A DNA stretch of 64,000 nt from Muribaculaceae bacterium. GTDB taxonomy: Bacteria; Bacteroidota; Bacteroidia; Bacteroidales; Muribaculaceae. Position numbers and translations under genes: made by a program. Of this stretch, positions 47,180 to 54,816 are shown in pieces (position 1 is the stretch's first letter; each line of letters starts with the position of its first letter). Location: NCBI GenBank assembly GCA_023667015.1, contig JAMPAX010000003.1:98707-162706 (forward strand). The letters are read 5' to 3'. A model generated the notes under the pieces. That model made no database searches and was not told the DNA's origin. It saw nothing but the letters and a program-made list of their open reading frames with translations.

Positions 47180-47182
47180 ATC

Positions 47183-47196
47183 TTGTTAATTAACAA
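47183..47196. promoter_or_regulatory. Perfect palindrome TTGTTAATTAACAA
   Basis: A 14-bp exact palindrome whose edge is 4 bp from the ATG (47179) of the SGNH hydrolase; a plausible dimeric repressor site or chance. Confidence 0.4.
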
Positions 47197-47248
47197 TCAC
47201 AATTAATAACAAATAGACCATACTGAACGTTCATTCAAAAAAAATTGT

Positions 47249-47256
47249 TACTTTTG
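47249..47256 (+). promoter_or_regulatory. -7 promoter motif of trpS
   Basis: TACTTTTG, 44 bp before trpS; a short palindrome CGGTCTACAGACCG (47271-47284) lies in the leader. Confidence 0.6.
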
Positions 47257-47300
47257 CATACGTTTAACGTCGGTCTACAGACCGCAAAATTATAAAAATT

Positions 47301-48371
47301 ATGTCAGACAACAGCTCGGATAAGAAAAAAATCGTACTTAGCGGGATTCGGTCCACCGGAAACCTCCACCTCGGCAATTATTACGGAGCTCTCTCTAAAT
47401 TTGTGAAAATGCAGGATGATTTTGATTGCCGTTACTTTGTGGCCGACCTGCATGCGCTGACAACCCACCCAGACCCGAAGACACTCCATGAGAATGTCAA
47501 GAATATAATAGCCGAATATCTGGCGGCAGGGCTCGATCCGGAGAAAAATATACTGTTTGTACAGAGTGATGTGCCGGAACTCTCAGAGATGTATCTTCTT
47601 ATGAACATGCACGTAGGAATCGGGGAGTTGATGCGCACAGCATCGTTCAAGGACAAGGCTCGCAAGGCATTAGGCATAAAATCAGAATCAGACGAAATCG
47701 AAAAAGAGATTATAGGCAATCAGACAAATCAGCGTGTCAATGCAGGACTTCTCACCTACCCCACACTGATGGCAGTAGACATTCTGATACAGAAGGCTGA
47801 CTTTGTGCCAGTAGGTAAAGATCAGGAGCAACATCTTGAGTTGACTCGTCGCTTCGCTCGCCGTTTCAATTCCTTCTATAACGTAGACTACTTTGGAGAG
47901 CCTGTAAATTTCAATTTCGGGGGAGAGGCTGTGAAGGTACCCGGACTGGATGGCTCTGGGAAGATGGGTAAGAGCGAGGGAAATTGCCTATATCTCATTG
48001 ACGATGAGAAGACACTGCGCAAGAAGGTGATGCGAGCTGTAACAGATGAGGGTCCCAAGGAACCGAACCAGACACCATCACAACCGGTAGAAAATCTTTT
48101 CACCCTAATGGATCTTGTCAGTAGCAAAGAGACAACCGACTATTTCCGTCAGGCATACGCTGACTGTTCGATACGCTACGGCGACATGAAGAAGCAATTG
48201 GCAGAAGATATCTTGAAGGTAACGCTTCCAATTCGAGAAAGAATACTGGATATCCGAAGCAATGACGAATATCTGAGCAAAGTAGTGCGCCATGGTGCTG
48301 AGCGCGCCCGAGCTATCGCTGCCGACACTCTCTGCGACGTCAAACAAATCATGGGTATTCGGAGCATATAA
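47301..48371 (+). CDS. trpS: Tryptophan--tRNA ligase
   Basis: A class I synthetase of 356 residues. The HIGH-type motif is NLHLGNYYGA (~20-29) after GIRSTG, and the KMSKS loop is GKMGKSEGN. Intermediate motifs (DLHALTTHPDP, NQRVNAGLLTYPTLMAVDIL, VPVGKDQEQHLELTR) are standard. Own promoter upstream; a hairpin directly overlaps the stop codon. Confidence 0.97.
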   Translation: MSDNSSDKKKIVLSGIRSTGNLHLGNYYGALSKFVKMQDDFDCRYFVADLHALTTHPDPKTLHENVKNIIAEYLAAGLDPEKNILFVQSDVPELSEMYLLMNMHVGIGELMRTASFKDKARKALGIKSESDEIEKEIIGNQTNQRVNAGLLTYPTLMAVDILIQKADFVPVGKDQEQHLELTRRFARRFNSFYNVDYFGEPVNFNFGGEAVKVPGLDGSGKMGKSEGNCLYLIDDEKTLRKKVMRAVTDEGPKEPNQTPSQPVENLFTLMDLVSSKETTDYFRQAYADCSIRYGDMKKQLAEDILKVTLPIRERILDIRSNDEYLSKVVRHGAERARAIAADTLCDVKQIMGIRSI

Positions 48372-48396
48372 TAAATTCGGCTTAGCCGAATTTATT
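48370..48396 (+). terminator. Stop-proximal hairpin after trpS (shared AAATTCGGC core)
   Basis: A 12-bp stem AATAAATTCGGC/GCCGAATTTATT with a TTA loop beginning inside the stop codon. Same core as 14761-14785. Confidence 0.55.
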
Positions 48397-48445
48397 ATTG
48401 CTGATGGCTGATAATTGATGGTTTATGGTTTATGGTTTTCGGCTG

Positions 48446-49279
48446 ATGGTTTATAGAATATTAACATTCATTATTGGAATCTTTCTTCTGTTGGGATGTG
48501 GGAAGAAAGGGGATCCGAAGGTGGCGGTAGCTTTACCTTCGGAGGCATATCTGGTACGGGAGCTTGCAGCTGATGATTTCAATATTGTCATAGTCCTGCC
48601 GGAAGGGTTAATCCCGGAGAAAATCCGACCTACCCAACGGGCAATCGACAAGGTTCGGGATTGTGACCTACTGATTTACGCTGACACCCCCGGGTTTGAA
48701 CATCAGCTTAGCGATTCCGTGGCTCGCAATGTCTTCGACATCACTCGGGCAGACATTTCACGCGTCATAAACACCCTGCCACACCCCTCGAAGGGGGCAC
48801 CTCTACGTGATCCCAACATAATGTTTTCATTGCGCAACTGCCGCCTTATAGCTTCGCAGATGAAGACACGACTGTCTCGCCGATATCCCAATTATACGGC
48901 ATATTTGAAAAAGAGAGCGTTGCGACTTGACACCACACTTAAAATTCTTGATGATTCAATATCGGCCGTATTGGCACCGCATTATGGAGAATCCTTTGTG
49001 TCTGTAAGACCCACTATGGGCTATTTTGCGCGTGATTACGGCCTTCGACAGATTTATCCGCTCAAGGCCCCGTCTGCCATGACAAAAGAGGAATATCGGA
49101 CATGGATCGAGGAAGTGCGGGCGGCAAGTCCAAGAGCATTATTCTACGATAATCCTCGAGATTCGATATTTACAGCTAAAGTTGGCAAAGAGTTAGGACT
49201 AAAACCGGTGAGACTCAACATCAATAGTTCCGACTTCCTAAGCTCCCTAAAAAGAGCTGCAGACGCAATTCATAATTGA
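48446..49279 (+). CDS. ZnuA-like metal-binding lipoprotein lacking the canonical ligands
   Basis: A 277-residue lipoprotein (lipobox LLLGCGKK, Cys18). The two-lobe ZnuA/TroA pattern is recognisable: LPSEAYLVRELAADDFNIVIV, a linker helix, MGYFARDYGL and a last EVRAASPRALFYDN segment. The three histidines expected for metal binding are replaced: E58 where ZnuA has PH, N124 in RDPN for DPH, and R188 in VRPTMGYF for HxAFGYF. No permease or ATPase gene is adjacent. The ATG at 48446 gives a clean signal peptide; an in-frame ATG 21 bp upstream is within TGATGG repeats. Possibly repurposed. Confidence 0.7.
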   Translation: MVYRILTFIIGIFLLLGCGKKGDPKVAVALPSEAYLVRELAADDFNIVIVLPEGLIPEKIRPTQRAIDKVRDCDLLIYADTPGFEHQLSDSVARNVFDITRADISRVINTLPHPSKGAPLRDPNIMFSLRNCRLIASQMKTRLSRRYPNYTAYLKKRALRLDTTLKILDDSISAVLAPHYGESFVSVRPTMGYFARDYGLRQIYPLKAPSAMTKEEYRTWIEEVRAASPRALFYDNPRDSIFTAKVGKELGLKPVRLNINSSDFLSSLKRAADAIHN

Positions 49280-49345
49280 AGATTTTTTGATGCATGATTC
49301 ATGATTTTTGATGATGCATGATTTCTAATTTCTCATCTATCATCT

Positions 49346-49378
49346 CTCATTTCTCATTTCTCATTTCTCATTTCTCAT
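49346..49378. repeat. 7-bp tandem repeat CTCATTT, about 4.7 copies
   Basis: Four exact units plus a partial fifth, preceded by degraded copies (49328-49345), ending 8 bp before the start codon at 49387. Confidence 0.85.
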
Positions 49379-49386
49379 CCCTCTAA

Positions 49387-50613
49387 ATGGCACTTAACTG
49401 GATTTGGATTGCTTTTTTTCTTATCGCTTTTGTGACGGCAATTGCCAAGAGTGTATTTCTTAACGATGTGGAAGTATGGAGCTTGATTATGAACTCATCG
49501 TTCGATCAAGCAGCTTTCGCTTTTGAAGTGTCGTTAGGACTGACGGGAGTACTAACCCTCTGGTTAGGGATCATGAAAATTGGAGAAAAGGGGGGTGTCA
49601 TGGAATTTTTCAGCCGGCTTATCAGTCCATTTTTCAGTCGTTTGTTTCCCGGCATACCTAAAGATCATCCGGCATATGGGGCAATTTTCATGAATATCTC
49701 AGCCAATATGCTTGGTCTTGACAATGCCGCTACACCCATGGGATTGCGAGCCATGCAAGAGATGCAATCGCTGAATCCTAAGAAAGACACGGCCTCGGAT
49801 GCAATGATTATGTTCCTGGTGCTCAACAGTTCCGGACTCTGCCTGATACCTATCAGCATCATGATGTATCGCGCACAGGGAGGAGCAGCCAACCCCAGTG
49901 ATGTTTTCATACCGATATTGATAGCCACCGCAGTAGCCACCATCGTAGGCCTTACCGCACTATGTATCAAGCAGCGGATTCGCCCTGACCGAGTATTGAT
50001 AAGCTGGATAGGAGGAATTGCCTTAGCAGTCGGGCTTATTACATGGTTTTTCACATCGTTGCCGTCAGATAAAATACAGACATACTCCACAGTAGGCGCC
50101 AACATACTCCTTTTCAGTGTCATTATAGCATTCTTAGCAGCGGGCATAAGGAGGAAACTCAGGGTTTATGACGTCTTTATCGAGGGAGCCAAAGAGGGCT
50201 TTAAGACAGCGGTGATGATTATCCCCTATCTTGTAGCCATACTGGTAGCTATCGGAATGTTTCGAGCCAGTGGAGCACTGGATATTATCACTGGCGGTAT
50301 AGAGCGACTTGTAGCCATGACCGGGCTTGACACCGAATGGGTAGGAGCATTGCCTACAATGATAATGAAGCCGCTTAGTGGTAGCGGATCCTGCGCCATG
50401 ATGCTCGATGTAATGAAGACACACGGGGCAGATGCCTTCGTCAGCAAGCTTGCGGCGGCAGTGAGGGGAAGCACCGATACAACCTTCTATATACTTGCCG
50501 TCTACTTCGGCAGCGTCGGAGTCTCCAAGACTCGCTATGCAGCAGGCTACGCACTGCTTGCCGACATCGCCGGTGCGATAGCGGCAGTCCTTGTAGCCTA
50601 CGCATTCTTTTAA
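49387..50613 (+). CDS. Nucleoside-recognition (Gate) domain membrane protein, SpmA-SpmB fusion type
   Basis: A 408-residue inner-membrane protein with two nucleoside-recognition domains in tandem. The first half (ISANMLGLDNAATPMGLRAM) resembles spore maturation protein A; the second (EGAKEGFKTAVMIIPYLVAILVAIGMFRASGALD and MKPLSGSGSCAMM) resembles SpmB. Fused versions are common in non-sporulating Bacteroidota, so it does not imply sporulation; the transported compound is unknown. The gene begins 8 bp after a 7-bp tandem repeat tract. Confidence 0.9.
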   Translation: MALNWIWIAFFLIAFVTAIAKSVFLNDVEVWSLIMNSSFDQAAFAFEVSLGLTGVLTLWLGIMKIGEKGGVMEFFSRLISPFFSRLFPGIPKDHPAYGAIFMNISANMLGLDNAATPMGLRAMQEMQSLNPKKDTASDAMIMFLVLNSSGLCLIPISIMMYRAQGGAANPSDVFIPILIATAVATIVGLTALCIKQRIRPDRVLISWIGGIALAVGLITWFFTSLPSDKIQTYSTVGANILLFSVIIAFLAAGIRRKLRVYDVFIEGAKEGFKTAVMIIPYLVAILVAIGMFRASGALDIITGGIERLVAMTGLDTEWVGALPTMIMKPLSGSGSCAMMLDVMKTHGADAFVSKLAAAVRGSTDTTFYILAVYFGSVGVSKTRYAAGYALLADIAGAIAAVLVAYAFF

Positions 50614-50636
50614 CTCATAGTCGTATTAATTAACAG

Positions 50637-50660
50637 ACTCATAAACTCATAAACTCATAA
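50637..50660. repeat. 8-bp tandem repeat ACTCATAA x3
   Basis: Three exact head-to-tail units between the Gate protein gene and its terminator. Confidence 0.8.
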
Positions 50661-50663
50661 ACC

Positions 50664-50713
50664 AACGCAGTAGACAGAATGTTCGTGAACAAACATTCTG
50701 TCTCCTGCGTTTT
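50664..50713 (+). terminator. Strong terminator before the thioredoxin gene
   Basis: A 20-bp stem (AACGCAG plus AGACAGAATGTT, one internal mismatch) closes on an 8-nt loop and ends GCGTTTT. It overlaps an early ATG at 50679, showing that this is not the thioredoxin start. Confidence 0.85.
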
Positions 50714-50738
50714 AAATATGAAAATAATTCTTAATCAT

Positions 50739-51047
50739 ATGAATGCTATGAATAATGATCTCAATGCTTTGAAAAATGACAAAGGGCCGTTGATGATAGA
50801 GATGTATGCCAGCTGGTGTCCTCATTGCCAGCGAATGATGCCTGTAGTAGAAGACCTTAAAGCGCTCTTTGCAGGAAAGGTAAACATCTATCAATTTGAT
50901 ATAGACGAAAACCAAGAGCTTGCCAACGAGCTCAGTGTTGATGGCATCCCCACCTTTATCGTCTACAAAGATGGAGAAGAAGTATGGCGCGGATCCGGTG
51001 AGATGCCCGGCAACGTACTTGCTGAAAAAATTCAGTTAGCATTTTAA
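50739..51047 (+). CDS. Thioredoxin family protein
   Basis: A ~102-residue cytoplasmic thioredoxin-fold protein. The active site is ASWCPHCQRM (Cys27, Cys30 from this start) and the cis-proline motif is VDGIPTFIVYKDGEEV. WCPHC differs from the WCGPC of classical thioredoxin and suggests altered redox potential. Start codons at 50718, 50739 and 50748 are all possible; those before 50713 lie in the terminator. It lies 141 bp before a VKOR-domain gene, a possible redox partner. Confidence 0.88.
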   Translation: MNAMNNDLNALKNDKGPLMIEMYASWCPHCQRMMPVVEDLKALFAGKVNIYQFDIDENQELANELSVDGIPTFIVYKDGEEVWRGSGEMPGNVLAEKIQLAF

Positions 51048-51077
51048 CTCAGAATCAACGAAATTGACTCTGAAGTT
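51046..51077 (+). terminator. Hairpin after the thioredoxin gene
   Basis: AACTCAGAATCAA pairs with TTGACTCTGAAGTT with a one-base bulge, starting in the stop codon; no clear U-tract. Confidence 0.45.
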
Positions 51078-51121
51078 GGAAGGTTAGAGGTTGGGGGGAT
51101 TAGCAGCTATCAACCTTCTCC

Positions 51122-51150
51122 TTCAAGAATTTGCTTTGTAAATTCTTGAA
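51122..51150. promoter_or_regulatory. Perfect inverted repeat upstream of the C39-like/VKOR gene
   Basis: TTCAAGAATTT (51122-51132) and AAATTCTTGAA (51140-51150) flank 7 bp, 38 bp before the start at 51189; operator or terminator. Confidence 0.45.
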
Positions 51151-51188
51151 ACCGCCTCATTCACACAGACTATAATTATCACTATCCA

Positions 51189-52220
51189 ATGAAGGGCACA
51201 ACTATTCTATCCGATTTCCTGAAAGTGCTGGGAGTCCCCTTCACGGGGGACTACTCCGATGCGCGTTTCCGCTCCATGCCATTCCAGTCTTTATTTGGCT
51301 TTAGCAGACTCTTAAAGGAATATGGAATAGAGTCTGTTGGAATCTCATTGAGCGACAAAACACAGATTACTAAAATCCCGACACCGTTGATAGCACAGAA
51401 TGGCTCAGGATTTATCATTATAACAGGATTCCGGAATCTTGAGACGCCACAAGCAACCGTAGACTACGTCTATTATCATGACAAGATGTCGCTTTCGCTG
51501 GATGATTTCTTGAAGAAATTCACCGGGGTAGTACTTCTTGCATATCCCTCAGCAGAGTCTTCCGAACCGGACTATGCCAAGCATCATTTCTTTGTCGTTG
51601 CAAAGAAGATTAAACTCATATTGCTGATAGCTTTGGTGGCCTTTTTAGTAGGTCTGGGGTATTGGCAATCCGGAATTTATCAACACCTATCGTTGATATT
51701 GCTCTCACTGACCGACTTCGCGGGACTTGGCGTATGTTGGCTATTGATACTAAAAACACTTAGAGTAAAAAGTCACACGGCCGATAAGTTTTGTGGCATA
51801 CTGCAGAAGCATGGATGCGACACAGTGTTAGAGCAGAAATCATCCACCTTTTTCGGACTCTTCAGTTGGAGCGAAGTGGGACTCGCCTATTTCAGCGTAT
51901 CAGGCATCCTGCTATTTGTATTCCCCCAGAATGTAGGATGGTTAGCACTTATCAATGGTCTTTGCCTACCCTTTACTATCTGGAGCATCACATATCAGAA
52001 ATTTGTAATAAAGGCATGGTGTGCACTTTGTGTGACAGTTCAATCCCTGTTATGGTTGCAATTTTTCTGCTACTTGTTTGGGGGATGGTGGCACGAAGCT
52101 TTTCCGCTCAGACTACCAATCTTCGAGATGGGAGCAGCCTATGTAGTGGTCATGCTCAGTCTCAATCGGCTCATGACTTGGGTAAATAAGACATCACCTT
52201 ATAGCGGAGATATAAAGTGA
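51189..52220 (+). CDS. C39-peptidase-like / vitamin K epoxide reductase (VKOR) fusion protein
   Basis: A 343-residue membrane protein. Residues ~1-130 look like a C39-type peptidase domain (LLKEYGIESVGISLSD, PTPLIAQNGSGFIIITGF, SLDDFLKKFTGVVLLAYP) but without the catalytic Cys or His, so it may bind leader peptides rather than cut. Residues ~140-325 hold four or five membrane helices of the VKOR fold: a loop with two cysteines (KFCGILQKHGCDTVLEQ), FGLFSWSEVGLAYF, and the active-site pair WCALC (C278, C281). In Bacteroidota such fusions accompany double-glycine peptide export loci. Here the next gene, 42 bp on, is a 41-codon peptide. Likely catalyses disulfide formation. Confidence 0.82.
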   Translation: MKGTTILSDFLKVLGVPFTGDYSDARFRSMPFQSLFGFSRLLKEYGIESVGISLSDKTQITKIPTPLIAQNGSGFIIITGFRNLETPQATVDYVYYHDKMSLSLDDFLKKFTGVVLLAYPSAESSEPDYAKHHFFVVAKKIKLILLIALVAFLVGLGYWQSGIYQHLSLILLSLTDFAGLGVCWLLILKTLRVKSHTADKFCGILQKHGCDTVLEQKSSTFFGLFSWSEVGLAYFSVSGILLFVFPQNVGWLALINGLCLPFTIWSITYQKFVIKAWCALCVTVQSLLWLQFFCYLFGGWWHEAFPLRLPIFEMGAAYVVVMLSLNRLMTWVNKTSPYSGDIK

Positions 52221-52262
52221 TATCTTATGATTTATTAGTTTAGGAATTTAAGGAATTGGATT

Positions 52263-52388
52263 ATGAAACAGATATCGAAGATTGACTTATCTCAGATACC
52301 GGGGGCAAAGGAATTGACACCGATGGAAATGAACAGCATTCACTTTGAGAACGGCAAACATTCTCAAAACCGCAATGTAGACATCTGA
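52263..52388 (+). CDS. 41-residue peptide, candidate RiPP/bacteriocin-type precursor
   Basis: A short open frame starting ATG at 52263 and ending TGA at 52386-52388. The product begins MKQISKIDLSQIPGAKE and continues with LTPMEMNSIHFENGKH, ending NRNVDI. The stretch ELTPMEMNSI resembles the leader motif (E-L-S/T-x-x-E-M-N-x-I) of Bacteroidota rSAM- or ABC-processed peptides, but no Gly-Gly follows; the core would be the His/Asn-rich end. There is no Cys. It lies 42 bp behind the C39-like/VKOR gene on the same strand, with no terminator visible between. Whether it is translated is unproven. Confidence 0.5.
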   Translation: MKQISKIDLSQIPGAKELTPMEMNSIHFENGKHSQNRNVDI

Positions 52389-52426
52389 TAACTCTAACTA
52401 CATACTTCTGGCCTCTGACCTCTGAC

Positions 52427-53206
52427 CTATTCTCCGATGCCGATGCCGAAGAGAGCATAGTCGTAGAAGACGGGGTCGTCGGGGCGTAGGATGCGAAGAG
52501 TGGCCGTCAGTTGCTCTACACTTTTGCGGTCGTTGGCTTTGCGCGTCAGTATGCCGAGATTGCGAGAAGTGTTGCCTACGTGTATATCGAGAGGAATATA
52601 TAGCTGACTTTTATCGAGACTGTCCCAGACTCCGAGATCTACTATGCCATCGTCGCGGACCAACCAGCGCAGAGCCATGTTTATGCGCTTGAGTGCCGAG
52701 ACCTTAAGATTGACAGGGAGACAGCGAGAGTCGGCCACTCCCCCATTCTCCTCGCTAAGCACTTTCAGCATATTCTCTACGAGAGTCCATGCAGGAGTTT
52801 CAGATTGCGAAGCACCTACACTTTTACAAAACTCGTTGAGACTACCAAAATCGGAATATATACGTCTTAAGCCACGAAGATAATGTTGGAGATTGCGGGC
52901 AAAGAAGGTGCGATGAATATTCAACGTCGGGTCGAGGTCTTCATATCCACGTTCCATCAGGTAGCTGAAAGGCTGATGGTCCATCAGCGTCAGCAGTCGA
53001 TCGATGTCTCGGCAAATCATTCGCCTGTTGCCCCAGGCGAGTGTAGCTGCCAATACGGACGTTATCTCGATATCTTGGAGCTTGGAATAGCGGCGAGGGA
53101 ACTGTACGGGGTCATTGTCAATAAACTCCGGCTTATTTATCCTCCGGGCTTCTGTATCTAATAGCTCAATGATATCCTTATCTATCTTATCAATCCAAGT
53201 GCTCAT
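52427..53206 (-). CDS. TIGR02757 (DUF2400) family protein
   Basis: A 259-residue protein of unknown function. The motifs VLAATLAWGNRRMI, RCLPVNLKVSALKRINMALRWLVRDDG, DLGVWDSLDKSQLYIPLDIHV and FYDYALFGIGI are characteristic of this Bacteroidota/spirochaete family. The pattern resembles a helix-hairpin-helix DNA glycosylase-like fold, an inference only. It follows the glycosidase gene with one base between. Confidence 0.92.
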   Translation of the reverse strand: MSTWIDKIDKDIIELLDTEARRINKPEFIDNDPVQFPRRYSKLQDIEITSVLAATLAWGNRRMICRDIDRLLTLMDHQPFSYLMERGYEDLDPTLNIHRTFFARNLQHYLRGLRRIYSDFGSLNEFCKSVGASQSETPAWTLVENMLKVLSEENGGVADSRCLPVNLKVSALKRINMALRWLVRDDGIVDLGVWDSLDKSQLYIPLDIHVGNTSRNLGILTRKANDRKSVEQLTATLRILRPDDPVFYDYALFGIGIGE

Positions 53207-53207
53207 A

Positions 53208-54713
53208 TTATAATTTCAGCTTCACCGGCTTTGACTCGCGATTCATACGATCCAAAGAAGTGACCACAAAAGTCAGCCCCTTCACTGAGTTGGGATTACT
53301 ATCATCAGAAATCAATACGCGATTTAGTGGAGTCACAGCAATGATAGTCTGAGGGTCTGAAATATCGTTGGGATTTTCGTCCGGGAAAAACTCGTAGACT
53401 ACAAACTTCACAGCATCGGTCTCCTTCTCTCGGCTACCGATGGCCGGGCTTGTCCAAGTCAGGAACGTCTTCCCCCCCTCACGAACTACCTGAATATTGG
53501 ATACCGGGTCGGGACGCTTATTATCATCGCCATAAGCGGGAGGGAGAGCTATTGTACTCTGATACTTCAGTGCGAGGGAGTCAGCCACGCCTTTATAATT
53601 GTCGGTCACCCAATAGCCGTGCCACCAAACATTGCCACCGACACGTGGGAGCATACGCGATAGTCTTACTTTAGTGTCGAGCTCATTGCGGTCATGGTTT
53701 CCCGGGTCGGCAGAGTCCATAGTGCGTTTGGTGTCCTGGCCAATATAGAGATCGGCTTTGACGATATTATCGTTCCACCATTGCACGAGATGTCGGCTTG
53801 GAGCAGCCTTCGTGTCGAGCGACCAGTAGAGCTGCGGCACGAGATAGTCAACCCATCCCTTCTTATCCCAGAGAAGGATATCAGCATACAGGTCGTCATA
53901 ATTCTGCAGACCGTTGGAATTTGAGCCCTTGGGGTCGCTCTTCTTATTTCGCCATATACCGAAGGGAGAGATACCGAAGCGCACCCATGGCTTAGTGCGC
54001 TTGATAGTCTTATGAAGTTGTTCAATCAGCAAGTCTACATTATGGCGGCGCCAATCGTTGCGATTCATGCCATTGCCAAACTTGGCATAGCTGGCATCAT
54101 CCGGGAGCTTCTGTCCGGCAGCGGGATAGGGATAGAAATAGTCATCAATATGAATGGCGTCGACATCATAACGTTTAGTGATATCCTCAACAATCATGCA
54201 AATAAAATCACGATTTTCCTGATATGCCGGATCAAAGAGCACCTGACCATTGTAGCGAAAAAACCTATGCGGTTCCTTCTTCGAATCATGGTCGGCAGGG
54301 AGTACCTCCTTGGCAGTGGAGGTCACACGATAAGGGTTCAGCCAGGCATGAAACTCCATACCGCGTTTATGAGCCTCCGCAATGGCAAACTCCATAGGAT
54401 CCCATTCCGGATTGGGCGCCTTCCCGCGACGTCCGGTGAGCCAAGCCGACCAAGGCTCGTATGCCGACTTATAGACAGCATCGGCTGTAGGGCGTACCTG
54501 GAAGATTACGGCATTACACCCTGCAGCCTGCAGCTTATCGAATTGCTGGCGAATATACTCTTGAGCCTGGGCAGTAGACTTATTTTGCCACTGGCTCTGG
54601 CCGATAACATGTAGCCAAGCACCGCGAAACTCACGCTTAGGATTCTGCGCCAAGGCAACAGAAACGGAACAAAAGGAGAGAAAGAGAAATATGAGGAATT
54701 TAAATGATTTCAT
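53208..54713 (-). CDS. Secreted family-10-like glycosidase (GHL10/DUF187)
   Basis: A 501-residue exported protein with signal peptide (1-22, ending VALAQ). The TIM barrel begins REFRGAWLHVIGQSQW; further family signatures are CNAVIFQVRPTADAVYKS, GMEFHAWLNPYR, DAIHIDDYFYPYP and GISPFGIWRNK. A C-terminal fibronectin-type region (PDPVSNIQVVREGGKTFLTW onward) follows. Family members (GHL10) act on bacterial or host glycans; the substrate is not settled, peptidoglycan being one candidate. Start at 54713 is preferred, with a promoter at 54765-54772. Confidence 0.9.
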   Translation of the reverse strand: MKSFKFLIFLFLSFCSVSVALAQNPKREFRGAWLHVIGQSQWQNKSTAQAQEYIRQQFDKLQAAGCNAVIFQVRPTADAVYKSAYEPWSAWLTGRRGKAPNPEWDPMEFAIAEAHKRGMEFHAWLNPYRVTSTAKEVLPADHDSKKEPHRFFRYNGQVLFDPAYQENRDFICMIVEDITKRYDVDAIHIDDYFYPYPAAGQKLPDDASYAKFGNGMNRNDWRRHNVDLLIEQLHKTIKRTKPWVRFGISPFGIWRNKKSDPKGSNSNGLQNYDDLYADILLWDKKGWVDYLVPQLYWSLDTKAAPSRHLVQWWNDNIVKADLYIGQDTKRTMDSADPGNHDRNELDTKVRLSRMLPRVGGNVWWHGYWVTDNYKGVADSLALKYQSTIALPPAYGDDNKRPDPVSNIQVVREGGKTFLTWTSPAIGSREKETDAVKFVVYEFFPDENPNDISDPQTIIAVTPLNRVLISDDSNPNSVKGLTFVVTSLDRMNRESKPVKLKL

Positions 54714-54764
54714 ATAAATAGCCAAAAAAATTACAGAACGGACTGTTTATGGGCGTTCAGACTG

Positions 54765-54772
54765 CAAATTTA
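54765..54772 (-). promoter_or_regulatory. -7 promoter motif of the GHL10 glycosidase gene
   Basis: Minus-strand TAAATTTG, 51 bp before the start; divergent from the valS promoter 12 bp away. Confidence 0.6.
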
Positions 54773-54784
54773 GCAAATAATTAT

Positions 54785-54792
54785 TAATTTTG
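54785..54792 (+). promoter_or_regulatory. -7 promoter motif of valS
   Basis: TAATTTTG, 24 bp before the ATG at 54817. It overlaps an upstream in-frame start at 54790, which is therefore rejected. Confidence 0.6.
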
Positions 54793-54816
54793 TGGTTTGA
54801 AACAATTCATAAAATT

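Noticed and set aside
49387..50613. Evidence of sporulation from SpmA/SpmB similarity
   Set aside because: Fused nucleoside-Gate proteins are common in non-sporulating Bacteroidota and no other spore genes are present.
50679..50717. ATG at 50679 as thioredoxin start
   Set aside because: It is inside a 20-bp terminator stem; transcription reaching the gene must begin later or read through, and the extra residues are not thioredoxin-like.
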